From SAR202 cluster bacterium bin87 (GTDB lineage Bacteria > Chloroflexota > Dehalococcoidia > Lucifugimonadales > UBA3495), in the NCBI GenBank assembly GCA_002238825.1, contig MPNC01000005.1, positions 62,001-126,000 of the forward strand: 64,000 bases of DNA, in the 5' to 3' direction. Of the stretch, positions 25,662 to 33,773 are shown piece by piece. Position numbers and translations under genes: made by a program. A model generated the notes under the pieces. That model did no database searches and was not told the origin of the DNA. It saw only the letters and a program-made list of their open reading frames with translations. The first letter of the stretch is position 1, and every line of letters begins with the position of its first letter.

Positions 25662-25957
25662 GCAATCGCAATTCACGCGGAATATTTCACGATACCGTCA
25701 ATGCACGAAAAACGGCATGCCTGGAGTGTGAGCTGGAACCTTTACGCGTTTCGCACCGTTCTGAGGATATGGCAACGATTGTCGTTAGCATCGCCGGCGC
25801 CTGGAGGTCTGGGGCCGGAGCCCTTGAAATGTTGCCGGCCAGTCCGGGGTAATCCGCGTGAATTGACAGCCAAATGGGGCGGATTTAGACTGCCTTTCAC
25901 TCGATTGATGCGGGCGTTGGCCAATGGGACTGACGCCTGAAACAATGATGGTTGCAT

Positions 25958-26365
25958 ATGGTCGTTTCCGTCGATGAAAAATGCCTGCGCCTGACCGACG
26001 AGAGCGGTGAGCGTGGCGTGTTGCTGGGAATGCGGTGCCCGAATTGCGGAGTTTGCGTGTTCGGACCGGCCACGTTTTGCCAGTCGTGCACATCCGCCGA
26101 CCTGGAAGAGGTCGAACTGTCCACCGAGGGAACTCTGTACAGTTTCACCATCGTCAGGGTGCCTCCGTCGGGCTGGCCGGGCCCGGTGCCGTACGTTTTG
26201 GGGGAAGCCGAATTGCCGGAGGGTCCGCACGTGCTGGCCGAAGTGATCGACTGCGCCCACGACGACCTGCGGGTGGGCATGGCGGTCACACTCGCGATTC
26301 AGACCGTGGCCATGGATGGCGTCGCAGGCTCGGAGCGGGCGGTGTACAAGTGGCGGCCCGCCTAA
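25958..26365 (+). CDS. DUF35 zinc-ribbon/OB-fold protein
   Basis: A 135-residue protein with a rubredoxin-like zinc ribbon (CPNCGVCVFGPATFCQSC, four Cys) and an OB fold (GTLYSFTIVRVPP, PYVLGEAELPEG). DUF35 proteins form complexes with SCP2-type thiolases, as in the ChsH2/Ltp2 aldolase and archaeal HMG-CoA complexes, where they channel CoA. The thiolase gene follows, so the pair is probably a functional unit. The start is ATG 25958; a TTG two codons earlier is possible. Confidence 0.9.
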   Translation: MVVSVDEKCLRLTDESGERGVLLGMRCPNCGVCVFGPATFCQSCTSADLEEVELSTEGTLYSFTIVRVPPSGWPGPVPYVLGEAELPEGPHVLAEVIDCAHDDLRVGMAVTLAIQTVAMDGVAGSERAVYKWRPA

Positions 26366-26366
26366 G

Positions 26367-26400
26367 AGTGACGAGATTGCCGCTCTTCGCTCGCAATGAC
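26367..26400. repeat. REP-like element
   Basis: The sequence GAGATTGCCGC...TCGCAATGAC resembles the common extragenic repeat containing CGTCATTGCGAG. It runs directly into the 48-bp tandem array. Confidence 0.4.
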
Positions 26401-26535
26401 AGGTTTGCCGGGACGGACACAGGTCCGTCGCCCTCCGCCCGCAATGACATGCTCACCGGGGCGGACGCAGGTTCATCGCCTTTCGCTCACAATGACAGGC
26501 TCACCGGGGCGAACGCAAGTTCGTCGCCCTTAGCT
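26392..26535 (+). repeat. Three tandem 48-bp imperfect repeats
   Basis: Units 26392-26439, 26440-26487 and 26488-26535 each begin CGCAATGACA or a close variant and contain CACCGGGGCGGACGCA or variants. Units two and three are the most alike. The array fills most of the gap between the DUF35 and thiolase genes and appears to derive from the REP-like element at its left edge. Confidence 0.85.
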
Positions 26536-26561
26536 CGCAGACACGATCAGGTGGTAAACAA

Positions 26562-27716
26562 ATGACGCAGTTTCGTCCCGGGCGAGAAGTGATGGTAGTG
26601 GGGGTCGGATTGCACGCCTTCGGCAGGTTCCCCGAGCAGGGCCTGTCGGACCTGGCGCGGGACGCCGTGGTTGACGCCCTGCGAGACTCCGGAGTGCCGT
26701 GGTCGGCGATACCGGTGGCGTACTTCGGGCACGTCTATTACCACGGCATGTCGATTGGCGAGACGACGCTGGCGCAGCTGGGTCTGACCGGCGTGCCGAT
26801 CATCAACGTGGAGAACGCGTGCTCCAGCGGCTCCACGGCGTTCTGGCAGGCATACTGGGGGATCACGTCCGGGGTGTTCGACATGGCCCTGGCGTTCGGC
26901 GCGGAGAAGGTGCCCAGCGGGCCGGTGACGGTAACCGCAGAGAACAGTCCCGCCCGATACATCGGCGGCGACCACATGATGGCGGGCTACGCGCTGCGCA
27001 TGAAGCGATACATGGAGGAGACGGGAGCACCTGCGTCGGCGCTGGCGCAGGTGTCGGTGAAGGCGCGACAGGCGGCCTCGATGAACCCCTACGCCCACCG
27101 CAAGGAAACCTACTCGGTGGAGGATGTGCTGAACTCACGCCTGATCGCCGACCCACTGACCCTGTACCAATGCTGCCCCACCAGCGAGGGCGGCGCGGCG
27201 GCGGTGCTGTGCGCGGCGGACGCGCTGGACACCTACGGTCTGGACCGGAGCCGGGCCATTCGCGTGGCGGCTGCCGCATTGACCTCGGGGAACTACAACG
27301 GGCGAGGCAGCGACCACTCCGCGTTCAGTCCGTACCGCACGGAGCCGGCCGCGCTGCAGGCCTACGAGATGGCGGGCATCGGCCCTGAGGATGTTGACAT
27401 CGCGCAGGTCCACGACGCGGCGACCATCGGAGAGTTGCAGCAGATCGAGGCGTTGCACCTGACGCCGTTCGGTGAGGCCTGGCGAGCGACGGAAGAAGGG
27501 CGGACGGCGCTGGGTGGCGATATTCCGGTGAACACCGATGGAGGTCTGCTGGCGATGGGTCATCCGTTCGGAGCCAGCGGCATCCGCATGGTGCATGAGA
27601 CGGTGACGCAACTACGGGGCGAGGCCGGTCCGCGGCAGGTGGAGAACGCGCGGGTCGGCGTGGCGCAGTGCTCCGGCGCCGGGGACGTCACCACGGTGCA
27701 TATACTGACGCGCTAG
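26562..27716 (+). CDS. SCP2-type thiolase, partner of the DUF35 protein
   Basis: This 384-residue protein has the thiolase fold. ENACSSGS holds the nucleophilic Cys, HDAATIGELQQ the first His region, GHPFGASG the conserved His, and QCSGAGDV the second Cys. The HDAAT motif marks the SCP2/Ltp2-like group rather than biosynthetic thiolases. With its DUF35 partner it may cleave or condense acyl-CoA, for instance as a retro-aldolase. AGGTGG precedes the start. Confidence 0.9.
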   Translation: MTQFRPGREVMVVGVGLHAFGRFPEQGLSDLARDAVVDALRDSGVPWSAIPVAYFGHVYYHGMSIGETTLAQLGLTGVPIINVENACSSGSTAFWQAYWGITSGVFDMALAFGAEKVPSGPVTVTAENSPARYIGGDHMMAGYALRMKRYMEETGAPASALAQVSVKARQAASMNPYAHRKETYSVEDVLNSRLIADPLTLYQCCPTSEGGAAAVLCAADALDTYGLDRSRAIRVAAAALTSGNYNGRGSDHSAFSPYRTEPAALQAYEMAGIGPEDVDIAQVHDAATIGELQQIEALHLTPFGEAWRATEEGRTALGGDIPVNTDGGLLAMGHPFGASGIRMVHETVTQLRGEAGPRQVENARVGVAQCSGAGDVTTVHILTR

Positions 27717-27813
27717 CTTCGTGACCAGGACTGCCACGCTCCGCTCCCGGTAGCAGAATTGGATGCAGCGGCGGATTGCGTCGATAGCTTCTGGCCAACA
27801 GGTTGAATGGATC

Positions 27814-28098
27814 ATGGCAAATTTCATGATCATGGCGGCGATGAAGGGCCGGTTCATGTCGGAGCAGGGCAACCTGTACGACAATTTTCAGATGCTGGGA
27901 TATATGGAAGGCGCAACGACCTTCGACGCGGTGGCGGCGTTTTTCGACCAACCGAAATTTCCGATTGTGTGGGCGGACGTGGAGTACATGTGGGCGGAAC
28001 GGCTGGCGGACGATCCGGCGAACGGGCACCACGGGGAATACGAAAAGGTCTACATTGCGTCTCTGCGAGAGCGGTGGGAAGGAAGTTCGCGGAATTAG
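27814..28098 (+). CDS. Uncharacterised small protein, about 94 aa
   Basis: The reading frame begins MANFMIMAAMKGRF and continues with an aromatic-rich body (DNFQMLGYMEG, FPIVWADVEYMWAERLAD). It looks coding but matches nothing I know. It lies downstream of the thiolase in the same direction and ends before the palindrome at 28191. The start is uncertain, because ATG codons at 27814 and 27841 both lack a clear ribosome site. Confidence 0.45.
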   Translation: MANFMIMAAMKGRFMSEQGNLYDNFQMLGYMEGATTFDAVAAFFDQPKFPIVWADVEYMWAERLADDPANGHHGEYEKVYIASLRERWEGSSRN

Positions 28099-28190
28099 CC
28101 ATCGCATGGACGGACAGGATATTCGTGATCGGGGCCTTCACCGGCAAATGGGCTGGCTATCAGAGTCCGGCAATCCGCGACGCTAACGAA

Positions 28191-28218
28191 GTAGGGGCGA
28201 ATGATCATTCGCCCCTAC
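28191..28218. repeat. 28-bp perfect palindrome, family A copy 1
   Basis: The element begins GTAGGGGCGAATGA and is its own reverse complement over all 28 bases. It lies between convergent genes and is followed by TTTTT after the right arm on the plus strand. Related copies are at 37051-37078 and 49738-49763. Confidence 0.85.
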
Positions 28219-28260
28219 AATTTTTGCCCTCGCGCGTTGGACGCGCCCTTCGGTCGGCCG

Positions 28261-29043
28261 TTACACGGAGGCAGCTTTGTCCCGGAGGCGGGTGAACTCG
28301 GTTCGGAAACCCTCGGCGAGCGCACGGCGGTCAGTGCCATGGAGCACGAAACGGGCGCCCTGCTCAATCCAGTATTCAGAGAGTTCGGGGGTCTGGTGAT
28401 GGACGAGAGTGGGCAGCCCCTTGGCCTCGCACTTGTCGATGATCCCCTTTACTGTGGTCTTGTAAACTTCCTGGGCGTAGTCATCGGGCACGCCGAGGGA
28501 GATGCTCATGTCGTTGGGGCCGACGAAGATGGCGTCGATGTGGGGTACGGCCAGCATGGCGTCGAGGTTGTCGACTGCCGCCTGGCTCTCGATGCCGATG
28601 ATGCAGATGTTGTCGCGGTTGCGGTTGGCGAGGTAATCCTGGCTGGCATCGCTGGGGAAACTTCCGGATTCCAGGGCCTCTTCGGCGGCCGCGCCCTTCA
28701 GCGGGCGGAACTTGGCCGCCTTGACCACCTCGCGCACCTGGTCGACGGTCTCGCAGTAGGGAGCAAGGATGCCCTGGGCGCCGGCGTCGATGGCCATGGT
28801 GACATAGTGGGAGTCGGGGATGGGGATGCGGACGATGGGAACCACGCTGATGGTATTGAACATGGTCAGGTAGTCGCCCAACTCGCCACGGCCACGGGGG
28901 CTATGTTCAGTGTCGATGATGACGTAGTCGAGGCCCACGCCGTCGAGGACGGGGATCCAGCGAGGGCTGCGGTTGATGCTGATCATGGTGCCGAAGATAC
29001 GGCCGCCCTGTTTCAGGGTATTCTTGAGGTCTGCGCCGCTCAT
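28261..29043 (-). CDS. HpcH/HpaI-type aldolase
   Basis: A 260-residue class II aldolase of the 2,4-dihydroxyheptanedioate aldolase family. VIIDTEHSPRGRGE has the active-site Glu-His, and IGIESQAAV and FVGPNDMSISLG provide the metal-binding Glu and Asp. It makes or cleaves 2-oxo-4-hydroxy acids to pyruvate (or glyoxylate) and an aldehyde. The start at 29043 has AAGGAGC; an upstream in-frame ATG at 29088 overlaps the promoter. Confidence 0.92.
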   Translation of the reverse strand: MSGADLKNTLKQGGRIFGTMISINRSPRWIPVLDGVGLDYVIIDTEHSPRGRGELGDYLTMFNTISVVPIVRIPIPDSHYVTMAIDAGAQGILAPYCETVDQVREVVKAAKFRPLKGAAAEEALESGSFPSDASQDYLANRNRDNICIIGIESQAAVDNLDAMLAVPHIDAIFVGPNDMSISLGVPDDYAQEVYKTTVKGIIDKCEAKGLPTLVHHQTPELSEYWIEQGARFVLHGTDRRALAEGFRTEFTRLRDKAASV

Positions 29044-29078
29044 GGGGTGGATTGCTCCTTGCGATGGGATGTTGTGCG

Positions 29079-29087
29079 AGTATAGCA
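29079..29087 (-). promoter_or_regulatory. Extended -10 of the aldolase gene
   Basis: TGCTATACT on the minus strand, 35 bases before the start codon at 29043. Confidence 0.5.
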
Positions 29088-29325
29088 CGCAGGGAATCGG
29101 GTAGATTTGGTCTGCTCCGAGGAGGTTGCGCGCGGTTAGAATGATCCCGTCGGGCCACGTGCCGGGGAGTGGGACGAGCGCTGATGCAACGGATGCAAGG
29201 TTTCTACGTGCGCTGGAGGAACTGGAAGCGATCGATCAAAATGTGATTGCCTCGGCATGATGAAGCCGGCTCAGAGCCTCATGCGTACCCGCTTTCGTAA
29301 ATCGTCAGAAGCAAGATTTGCGCGA

Positions 29326-29400
29326 TTTTAAGATTTGGCAGGATTGGGATATCTCCATCACAGAACCGTACAAATCCTGCGAGTCCCTAAATCTTGAAAA
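29326..29400. repeat. AT-rich nested inverted repeat (MITE/REP-like)
   Basis: Outer arms TTTTAAGATTT (29326-29336) and AAATCTTGAAAA (29389-29400), inner arms GCAGGATT (29338-29345) and AATCCTGC (29373-29380). Base composition is far more AT-rich than the surroundings. This is the style of short dispersed elements in many bacterial genomes. Confidence 0.5.
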
Positions 29401-29470
29401 TTCTGATCCTCATGTTTCTCCGACGCCAAACCGGGTGCGCGTGAGGCACAGAGCGGGTGGCGGTCAGGTG

Positions 29471-29479
29471 TGCTAAACT
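29471..29479 (+). promoter_or_regulatory. Extended -10 upstream of the RNase D gene
   Basis: TGCTAAACT. An ATG seven bases after it opens an eight-codon frame that ends before the RNase D start. Confidence 0.45.
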
Positions 29480-29523
29480 GCCCCAAATGAAAGGGATCGA
29501 ATCGATTGCGTAATCCGGGGTAG

Positions 29524-30654
29524 TTGTTGCGGAATCAGTATCGTTATATCGGCGAACAGGGTGATTGGGACGCGGTGGCGGAGGAGTTGCGGCAGGCGCC
29601 ACGATTGGCGCTGGACACTGAGCGAAATGGCCGATTCGCGTACCGTGAGCGGATCTGCCTGATCCAGATTTCGGACGGGCGGGACACATACCTGCTGGAC
29701 CCGTTGGCGGTGAAGCAGTTGGATACCCTGGGCGTCGTGCTGGCGGATGAGGCGGTGGCGATCGTGATGCACGGTTGCGAAGAGGACGTGCGCTACTTCG
29801 ACCGCGACTTCGGGTTCACGGTAAACAACCTGTTCGACACCGGGCTGGCGGCTCGGTTCCTGGGGGTTTCGAGGCCAAACCTGGGCGCAGTACTCGAAGA
29901 ATTCTGCGGAGTGGGGATCGCCAAGGATCCCAAGTTGCAGGTTTCGCACTGGGGGCTGCGGCCGCTATCGGGTCCGGCGCTGGACTACGCGGCCAGCGAC
30001 GTGCACCACCTGCTGCCGCTGGCGGACGAGCTGGCGTACCGATTGGACAAACTGGGCCGCGAGGATTGGGTGAAGGAAGAGTGCGCGCGGCTAGAAGCGC
30101 TGCGGCATCCATCTGACGAACCATTGGAGACCGCGTTCCGGCGGGTGAAAGGTTGGGAAACGCTCAATCCCCGGGAGGCGGCGGTGCTCCAGGAACTGTA
30201 TGCGTTTCGAGACGGCAAGGCGTGCGCCTGGGATGTTCCTCCGACACAGGCGGCGAGCAACGGCGACCTGCTGGAACTGGCGCAGTCCAGCGGCAGCCCC
30301 CCGCGAGGGATCGGCGGCATGTTGGCGTCCCGTTGTTTCGGTGAGCTGCTGGAGGCCCTCGAACGGGGGATGACCGGCCCGGAGACGCCGAAACCGCCCC
30401 GAACGGACCGGGGACCCGAGCCCTGGACACCGGAAAGCCGGGAGCGGCTGAAGGCGCTGAAACAATGGCGAACGGGATTGAGCCAAGAGCTGGGGCTGGC
30501 GGTGAGCCACATCTGGCCCACGCCCAGCCTGGAGAGGATCGCGTTGCGGCCAGATCGGCTTGACCATGAATTGGGCGGCGGGTACGGAGAAGTCCGGGGG
30601 TGGCAGCGGGATGAGTTCGGGGAAGGGTTGTCGAGAGTGGTGACCGGCGCGTAA
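29524..30654 (+). CDS. rnd: Ribonuclease D (3'-5' exoribonuclease)
   Basis: This 376-residue protein has a DEDDy exonuclease domain (LALDTERN with the DxE pair, HGCEEDVRYFDRDFG, YAASDVHHLLPL) followed by a C-terminal helical region where HRDC domains sit. RNase D trims tRNA 3' ends. Translation must start at TTG 29524 or 29527, because a TAG lies directly upstream and no ATG is close. A strong terminator follows. Confidence 0.9.
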   Translation: MLRNQYRYIGEQGDWDAVAEELRQAPRLALDTERNGRFAYRERICLIQISDGRDTYLLDPLAVKQLDTLGVVLADEAVAIVMHGCEEDVRYFDRDFGFTVNNLFDTGLAARFLGVSRPNLGAVLEEFCGVGIAKDPKLQVSHWGLRPLSGPALDYAASDVHHLLPLADELAYRLDKLGREDWVKEECARLEALRHPSDEPLETAFRRVKGWETLNPREAAVLQELYAFRDGKACAWDVPPTQAASNGDLLELAQSSGSPPRGIGGMLASRCFGELLEALERGMTGPETPKPPRTDRGPEPWTPESRERLKALKQWRTGLSQELGLAVSHIWPTPSLERIALRPDRLDHELGGGYGEVRGWQRDEFGEGLSRVVTGA

Positions 30655-30657
30655 ACG

Positions 30658-30695
30658 GAAACCGGGCGTCCGCATGATGCGGACGCCCGGTTTTT
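30658..30695 (+). terminator. Intrinsic terminator of the RNase D gene
   Basis: A 13-bp perfect stem (ACCGGGCGTCCGC with its complement) closing a short ATGAT loop is followed by TTTTT. Confidence 0.9.
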
Positions 30696-30847
30696 GCTGG
30701 CCTGGCATCTGAAACGGAGGGCGTTTTCGATGCCGGGCGACCGCGGGATCAACACGGCCTCGGGTTGTGGCAGAGCCTTGGTCGCACCGGCGGGTTGGCC
30801 GCGCCGCGCTCCGTGATGCAGCTGACGGTTGGGACAGGCGCCTGGGG

Positions 30848-31930
30848 TCAGGCTCCGAAGGTCATCAGTTCTTCACAGAATCGGGCAGTGTTGACGAGGT
30901 CGGGGACCACGACGTACTCGTCGATGGTGTGCATCAGGTTGGTGGCCATGCCCACCACCACGCTCTCGATGCCGTGCAGGCGGAACACGTTGCCGTCGGT
31001 GCCGCCGCCGGAGGGGCGGATGTCGGGTTGGAGTCCCATGTCGCGCATGACTCTGGTGACCAGCTGAGCGGTGGCCTCGTTGGAATCCAGGCGGTACATC
31101 TGGAACATCATTTCCAGGTTCTCGTTGATTTCAGCGTCCGTATAGCGGCCGCGGATGGTGTTGACCGCCGTGACGAGCTGTATGCGCAGTATCTCCAGGG
31201 ACTCCATACTCATGCTGCGGAACTCGCCGGACACGGTGGCCTCGGAGGGGACGGCGTTGCGCACGGTGCCGCCGGTGATGGTGCCCACGTTGAACGTCGT
31301 TTCGTGGTCAATGCGGCCCTGGGGAAGCTCGGCGATGATGTCGCTGGCGATCCGGATGGCGGACAGGCCCTTTTCGGGTTCGACGCCGGCGTGAGCGCCG
31401 CGGCCCTTGATATCGATGTCGAAGGCCATGTAGGTGGGGCTGCCACCGGTGATGGTGTTGACCGGACCATTGCCGTCGAAGACGACCGCCTCGGTGCTGC
31501 TGATCATCGAGAAGTCGAGGTTCGATGCGCCGACGAGTCCGATTTCCTCGCCCCGGGTGAACACGACCTGCACCGGGCGACGGGGACGGCCATCTTCACG
31601 CACCGCCTGGAGCGCTTCTAGAATCGCAGCGACGCCGGCCTTGCAATCGCCTCCAAGAATGGTGTTGCCATCCGAGGTGACGCGGTCGCCGACGACCTGG
31701 GGCCGAATGCTGCGGCCGGGGTCCACGGTGTCCATGTGGGCCGATAGCAGGAGCGGCTGATCTCCGTCCTCACGGGCGATGACGTTGCCATGTTCGTCGC
31801 GGCCCACCTGGAAACCCAGGTTGGCCAGCCGGTCTGAAACGTGAAGAGCGACGTCCCACTCCTCACCGGAGGGGCTGTCGATACGGACCAAGTCGCAGAA
31901 GTCGTTGATCAATCGTTCCTGGTTAGGCAT
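30848..31930 (-). CDS. M20-family metallopeptidase (PepT-like)
   Basis: A 360-residue zinc peptidase. SAHMDTVDPG, GGDCKAGVAAILEAL and FTRGEEIGLVGAS carry the two-metal centre and general base, and GRGAHAGVEPEKG lies in the dimerisation domain. It most resembles tripeptidase-T-like and M20/M25/M40 peptidases. The start at 31930 has GAGGAG. The Asp usually in GADDKAG is Cys here. It stands alone, convergent with RNase D. Confidence 0.88.
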   Translation of the reverse strand: MPNQERLINDFCDLVRIDSPSGEEWDVALHVSDRLANLGFQVGRDEHGNVIAREDGDQPLLLSAHMDTVDPGRSIRPQVVGDRVTSDGNTILGGDCKAGVAAILEALQAVREDGRPRRPVQVVFTRGEEIGLVGASNLDFSMISSTEAVVFDGNGPVNTITGGSPTYMAFDIDIKGRGAHAGVEPEKGLSAIRIASDIIAELPQGRIDHETTFNVGTITGGTVRNAVPSEATVSGEFRSMSMESLEILRIQLVTAVNTIRGRYTDAEINENLEMMFQMYRLDSNEATAQLVTRVMRDMGLQPDIRPSGGGTDGNVFRLHGIESVVVGMATNLMHTIDEYVVVPDLVNTARFCEELMTFGA

Positions 31931-32105
31931 GGGGGCTCCTCGTTGGTCGAACGATGCGATATGTGTGTATTCCGGCTGTCGTAACCGTAATTGCGAGAGA
32001 GGGCGCAAGTCCACCGAGACCACGGCAAAGGTCGCGAAGCGGGCCTGGACGCCGGTTCGGCGCTGGGGACGGTGAAACCCGGCGGGCGTGAGTATTGCTT
32101 TCCGG

Positions 32106-32134
32106 TTGCCTATTATATCGTGGGTAACTAGAAT
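32106..32134 (+). promoter_or_regulatory. Promoter of the GNAT gene, leaderless arrangement
   Basis: TTGCCT (32106-32111), 17 bp, TAGAAT (32129-32134). The start codon at 32144 is only nine bases further, so the transcript would have almost no leader. Confidence 0.5.
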
Positions 32135-32143
32135 TATGAGACC

Positions 32144-32602
32144 ATGCCAGGGGAGTTCAACATACGCCAAGGCGGGGTCGACGACGGCGAGACCATCGCC
32201 ACGTTCAACGCGGCGATGGCGCTGGAATCGGAAGGGATATCACTGGACCGGGCGACGCTGCGGGCAGGGGTCGACGCCGCGTTGGCCGACGAATCCAAGG
32301 CGTTCTACCTGATTGCTGAAGCCGGCGGAGAACCGGTGGGCCAGCTGATGGTCACGACCGAATGGAGTGACTGGCGGAACGGTTGGATCTGGTGGATCCA
32401 GTCGGTTTATGTCAAGCCTGAAGCGCGGCGACAAGGCGTGTACCGGAGGCTGTACCAGCGGTTGACGGATATGGCAAACGCGCGGTCTGACATACGGGGC
32501 ATGCGGTTGTACGTGATGCGGGAAAACTGGGGGGCCAAGCGGACCTACGAAGCCCTGGGCATGAGCCACTCCGAGTACGATTTGTACGAAACGGAGTTGT
32601 GA
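32144..32602 (+). CDS. GNAT-family N-acetyltransferase
   Basis: This 152-residue protein has the GNAT fold with motif A QSVYVKPEARRQGVYRRLY; the pyrophosphate loop RRQGVY has Tyr where Gly or Ala is usual. The C-terminal AKRTYEALGMSHSEYDLYE is standard for the family. The acceptor is unknown. It has no Shine-Dalgarno site, in line with a leaderless start. Confidence 0.88.
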   Translation: MPGEFNIRQGGVDDGETIATFNAAMALESEGISLDRATLRAGVDAALADESKAFYLIAEAGGEPVGQLMVTTEWSDWRNGWIWWIQSVYVKPEARRQGVYRRLYQRLTDMANARSDIRGMRLYVMRENWGAKRTYEALGMSHSEYDLYETEL

Positions 32603-32637
32603 GCCTCCGGGAAAGAGGCGCCGCAGAGGTGCGCCCA

Positions 32638-32665
32638 TTGACCCGGTCGGCGCGGGCCCGATACT
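32638..32665 (+). promoter_or_regulatory. Promoter of the TPR-protein operon
   Basis: TTGACC (32638-32643), 16 bp, GATACT (32660-32665), about 55 bases before the start at 32721. Confidence 0.4.
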
Positions 32666-32720
32666 CGGCCGGCAAGCTTGAGAGAAACGACGAAACAATG
32701 GCGGTCAACAGGCAAACAAG

Positions 32721-33773
32721 ATGACCACGGGCGGCGACTTACCCACCGAATTTCACTATACAGCGCGGGGACAACTGGCTCTGAGGGCGGGTCAACTGCA
32801 CGCTGCCATTGACGATTTCAACCACGCGTTGGAACTCAACGACGAATTCGCTCCGGCCTATTACTATCGCGGACTGGCATACCGCAATGTCGGTGACCTC
32901 AACCAGGCGATCGCGGACTACACGCGAGCGATAGTCTCTGATCCCGATTACCCGGTGCCCTACTACGCGCGGGGCGTGGTCAGGAGGCACCTGGGATTTT
33001 ACGAGGACGCGATCAGCGACTACTCGGCGGCCATCGAGCTGGAACCGGACGATCCCGATTATTACTACGCGCGCGGTGTCGCGAGGATTTCGCTGGGGCG
33101 GTATCAGGACGCCATCGCAGACTTCCTGGTCTGCACGCGCATCAACCCCGAGCACGCCAATGCCCAGTACAACCTGGGGATCGCGTACCGGGACTCGGGG
33201 GACCGGGAAACAGCCCTGTCCTACTACAACCGCGCCATAGAGCTGAGGCCCGGGGAACCGGACTACCGATACGCACGGGGCAATCTGTACAGCGACCGCA
33301 GGGAGTACGATGCGGCGATCGCAGATTATGACGCAGCCATCGAGATGGTGCCGACGTTCGCGAACGCGCTGTACAACCGGGGCATTGCCAAGCGCAACCG
33401 CGGAGAACCGACTGACGCCATTGCCGATTTTGACCTGGCGCAGGGCTGCGGTATGGACACGGCCACGCTGCACCACAACCGGGGTGTGGCGCGGGCGGAC
33501 CTGGGCGATCACGGCGCGGCGATTGCCGAGTATGAAATCGCCATCGAAAAGAACGCCGATCTGGCCGGCGTCTGGCTGTCGATGGGCAACTCCAAGGCAG
33601 CGCTGGGAGATTATGCGACGGCCGTGGAAGCTTTCGGCAAGGCGGTGGAGCTCAACTCCAGCCTGGCGGAGGCATACCGGGGCCGGGGTCTGGCCAACCG
33701 CGCGTTGGGCAACGAAGACGCGGCGGCGGCGGACCTGCTGGAGTTCGCGCGGCGGGCGAGCGATAGCGCATGA
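32721..33773 (+). CDS. Tetratricopeptide-repeat protein
   Basis: This 350-residue protein is made of about ten consecutive 34-residue TPR units (for example YYRGLAYRNVGDLNQAIADY and YNRGIAKRNRGEPTDAIADF). It has no signal peptide, so it is probably a cytoplasmic protein-interaction scaffold. Its stop overlaps the ATG of the next gene (ATGA), which implies co-translation. The partner is unknown. Confidence 0.92.
   Translation: MTTGGDLPTEFHYTARGQLALRAGQLHAAIDDFNHALELNDEFAPAYYYRGLAYRNVGDLNQAIADYTRAIVSDPDYPVPYYARGVVRRHLGFYEDAISDYSAAIELEPDDPDYYYARGVARISLGRYQDAIADFLVCTRINPEHANAQYNLGIAYRDSGDRETALSYYNRAIELRPGEPDYRYARGNLYSDRREYDAAIADYDAAIEMVPTFANALYNRGIAKRNRGEPTDAIADFDLAQGCGMDTATLHHNRGVARADLGDHGAAIAEYEIAIEKNADLAGVWLSMGNSKAALGDYATAVEAFGKAVELNSSLAEAYRGRGLANRALGNEDAAAADLLEFARRASDSA

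Larger units (their letters stand above)
25557..25957. other. Divergent intergenic region, 400 bp, AT-richer
   Basis: The region carries the promoter of the binding-protein gene (25611-25640) and a small palindrome TCCGCT-AAA-AGCGGA (25647-25661) next to its -35. Nothing coding or structural is convincing; a 117-codon plus-strand frame looks random. Confidence 0.5.
29044..29523. other. Divergent intergenic region, 480 bp
   Basis: It contains the extended -10 of the aldolase gene (29079-29087), a 20-codon frame (29184-29246), an AT-rich inverted repeat (29326-29400) and the extended -10 upstream of RNase D (29471-29479). No larger gene is visible. Confidence 0.5.

Noticed and set aside
25587-25940. 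A 117-codon plus-strand frame in the importer promoter region
   Set aside because: It has no ribosome site, a random composition, and lies across a promoter on the other strand.
26392-26535. Direct repeats considered as a CRISPR array
   Set aside because: The units are contiguous 48-bp copies without unique spacers, and no cas genes are near.
28201-29085. A 294-codon plus-strand frame opposite the aldolase
   Set aside because: The minus strand carries a complete HpcH-type aldolase with catalytic motifs and a ribosome site.
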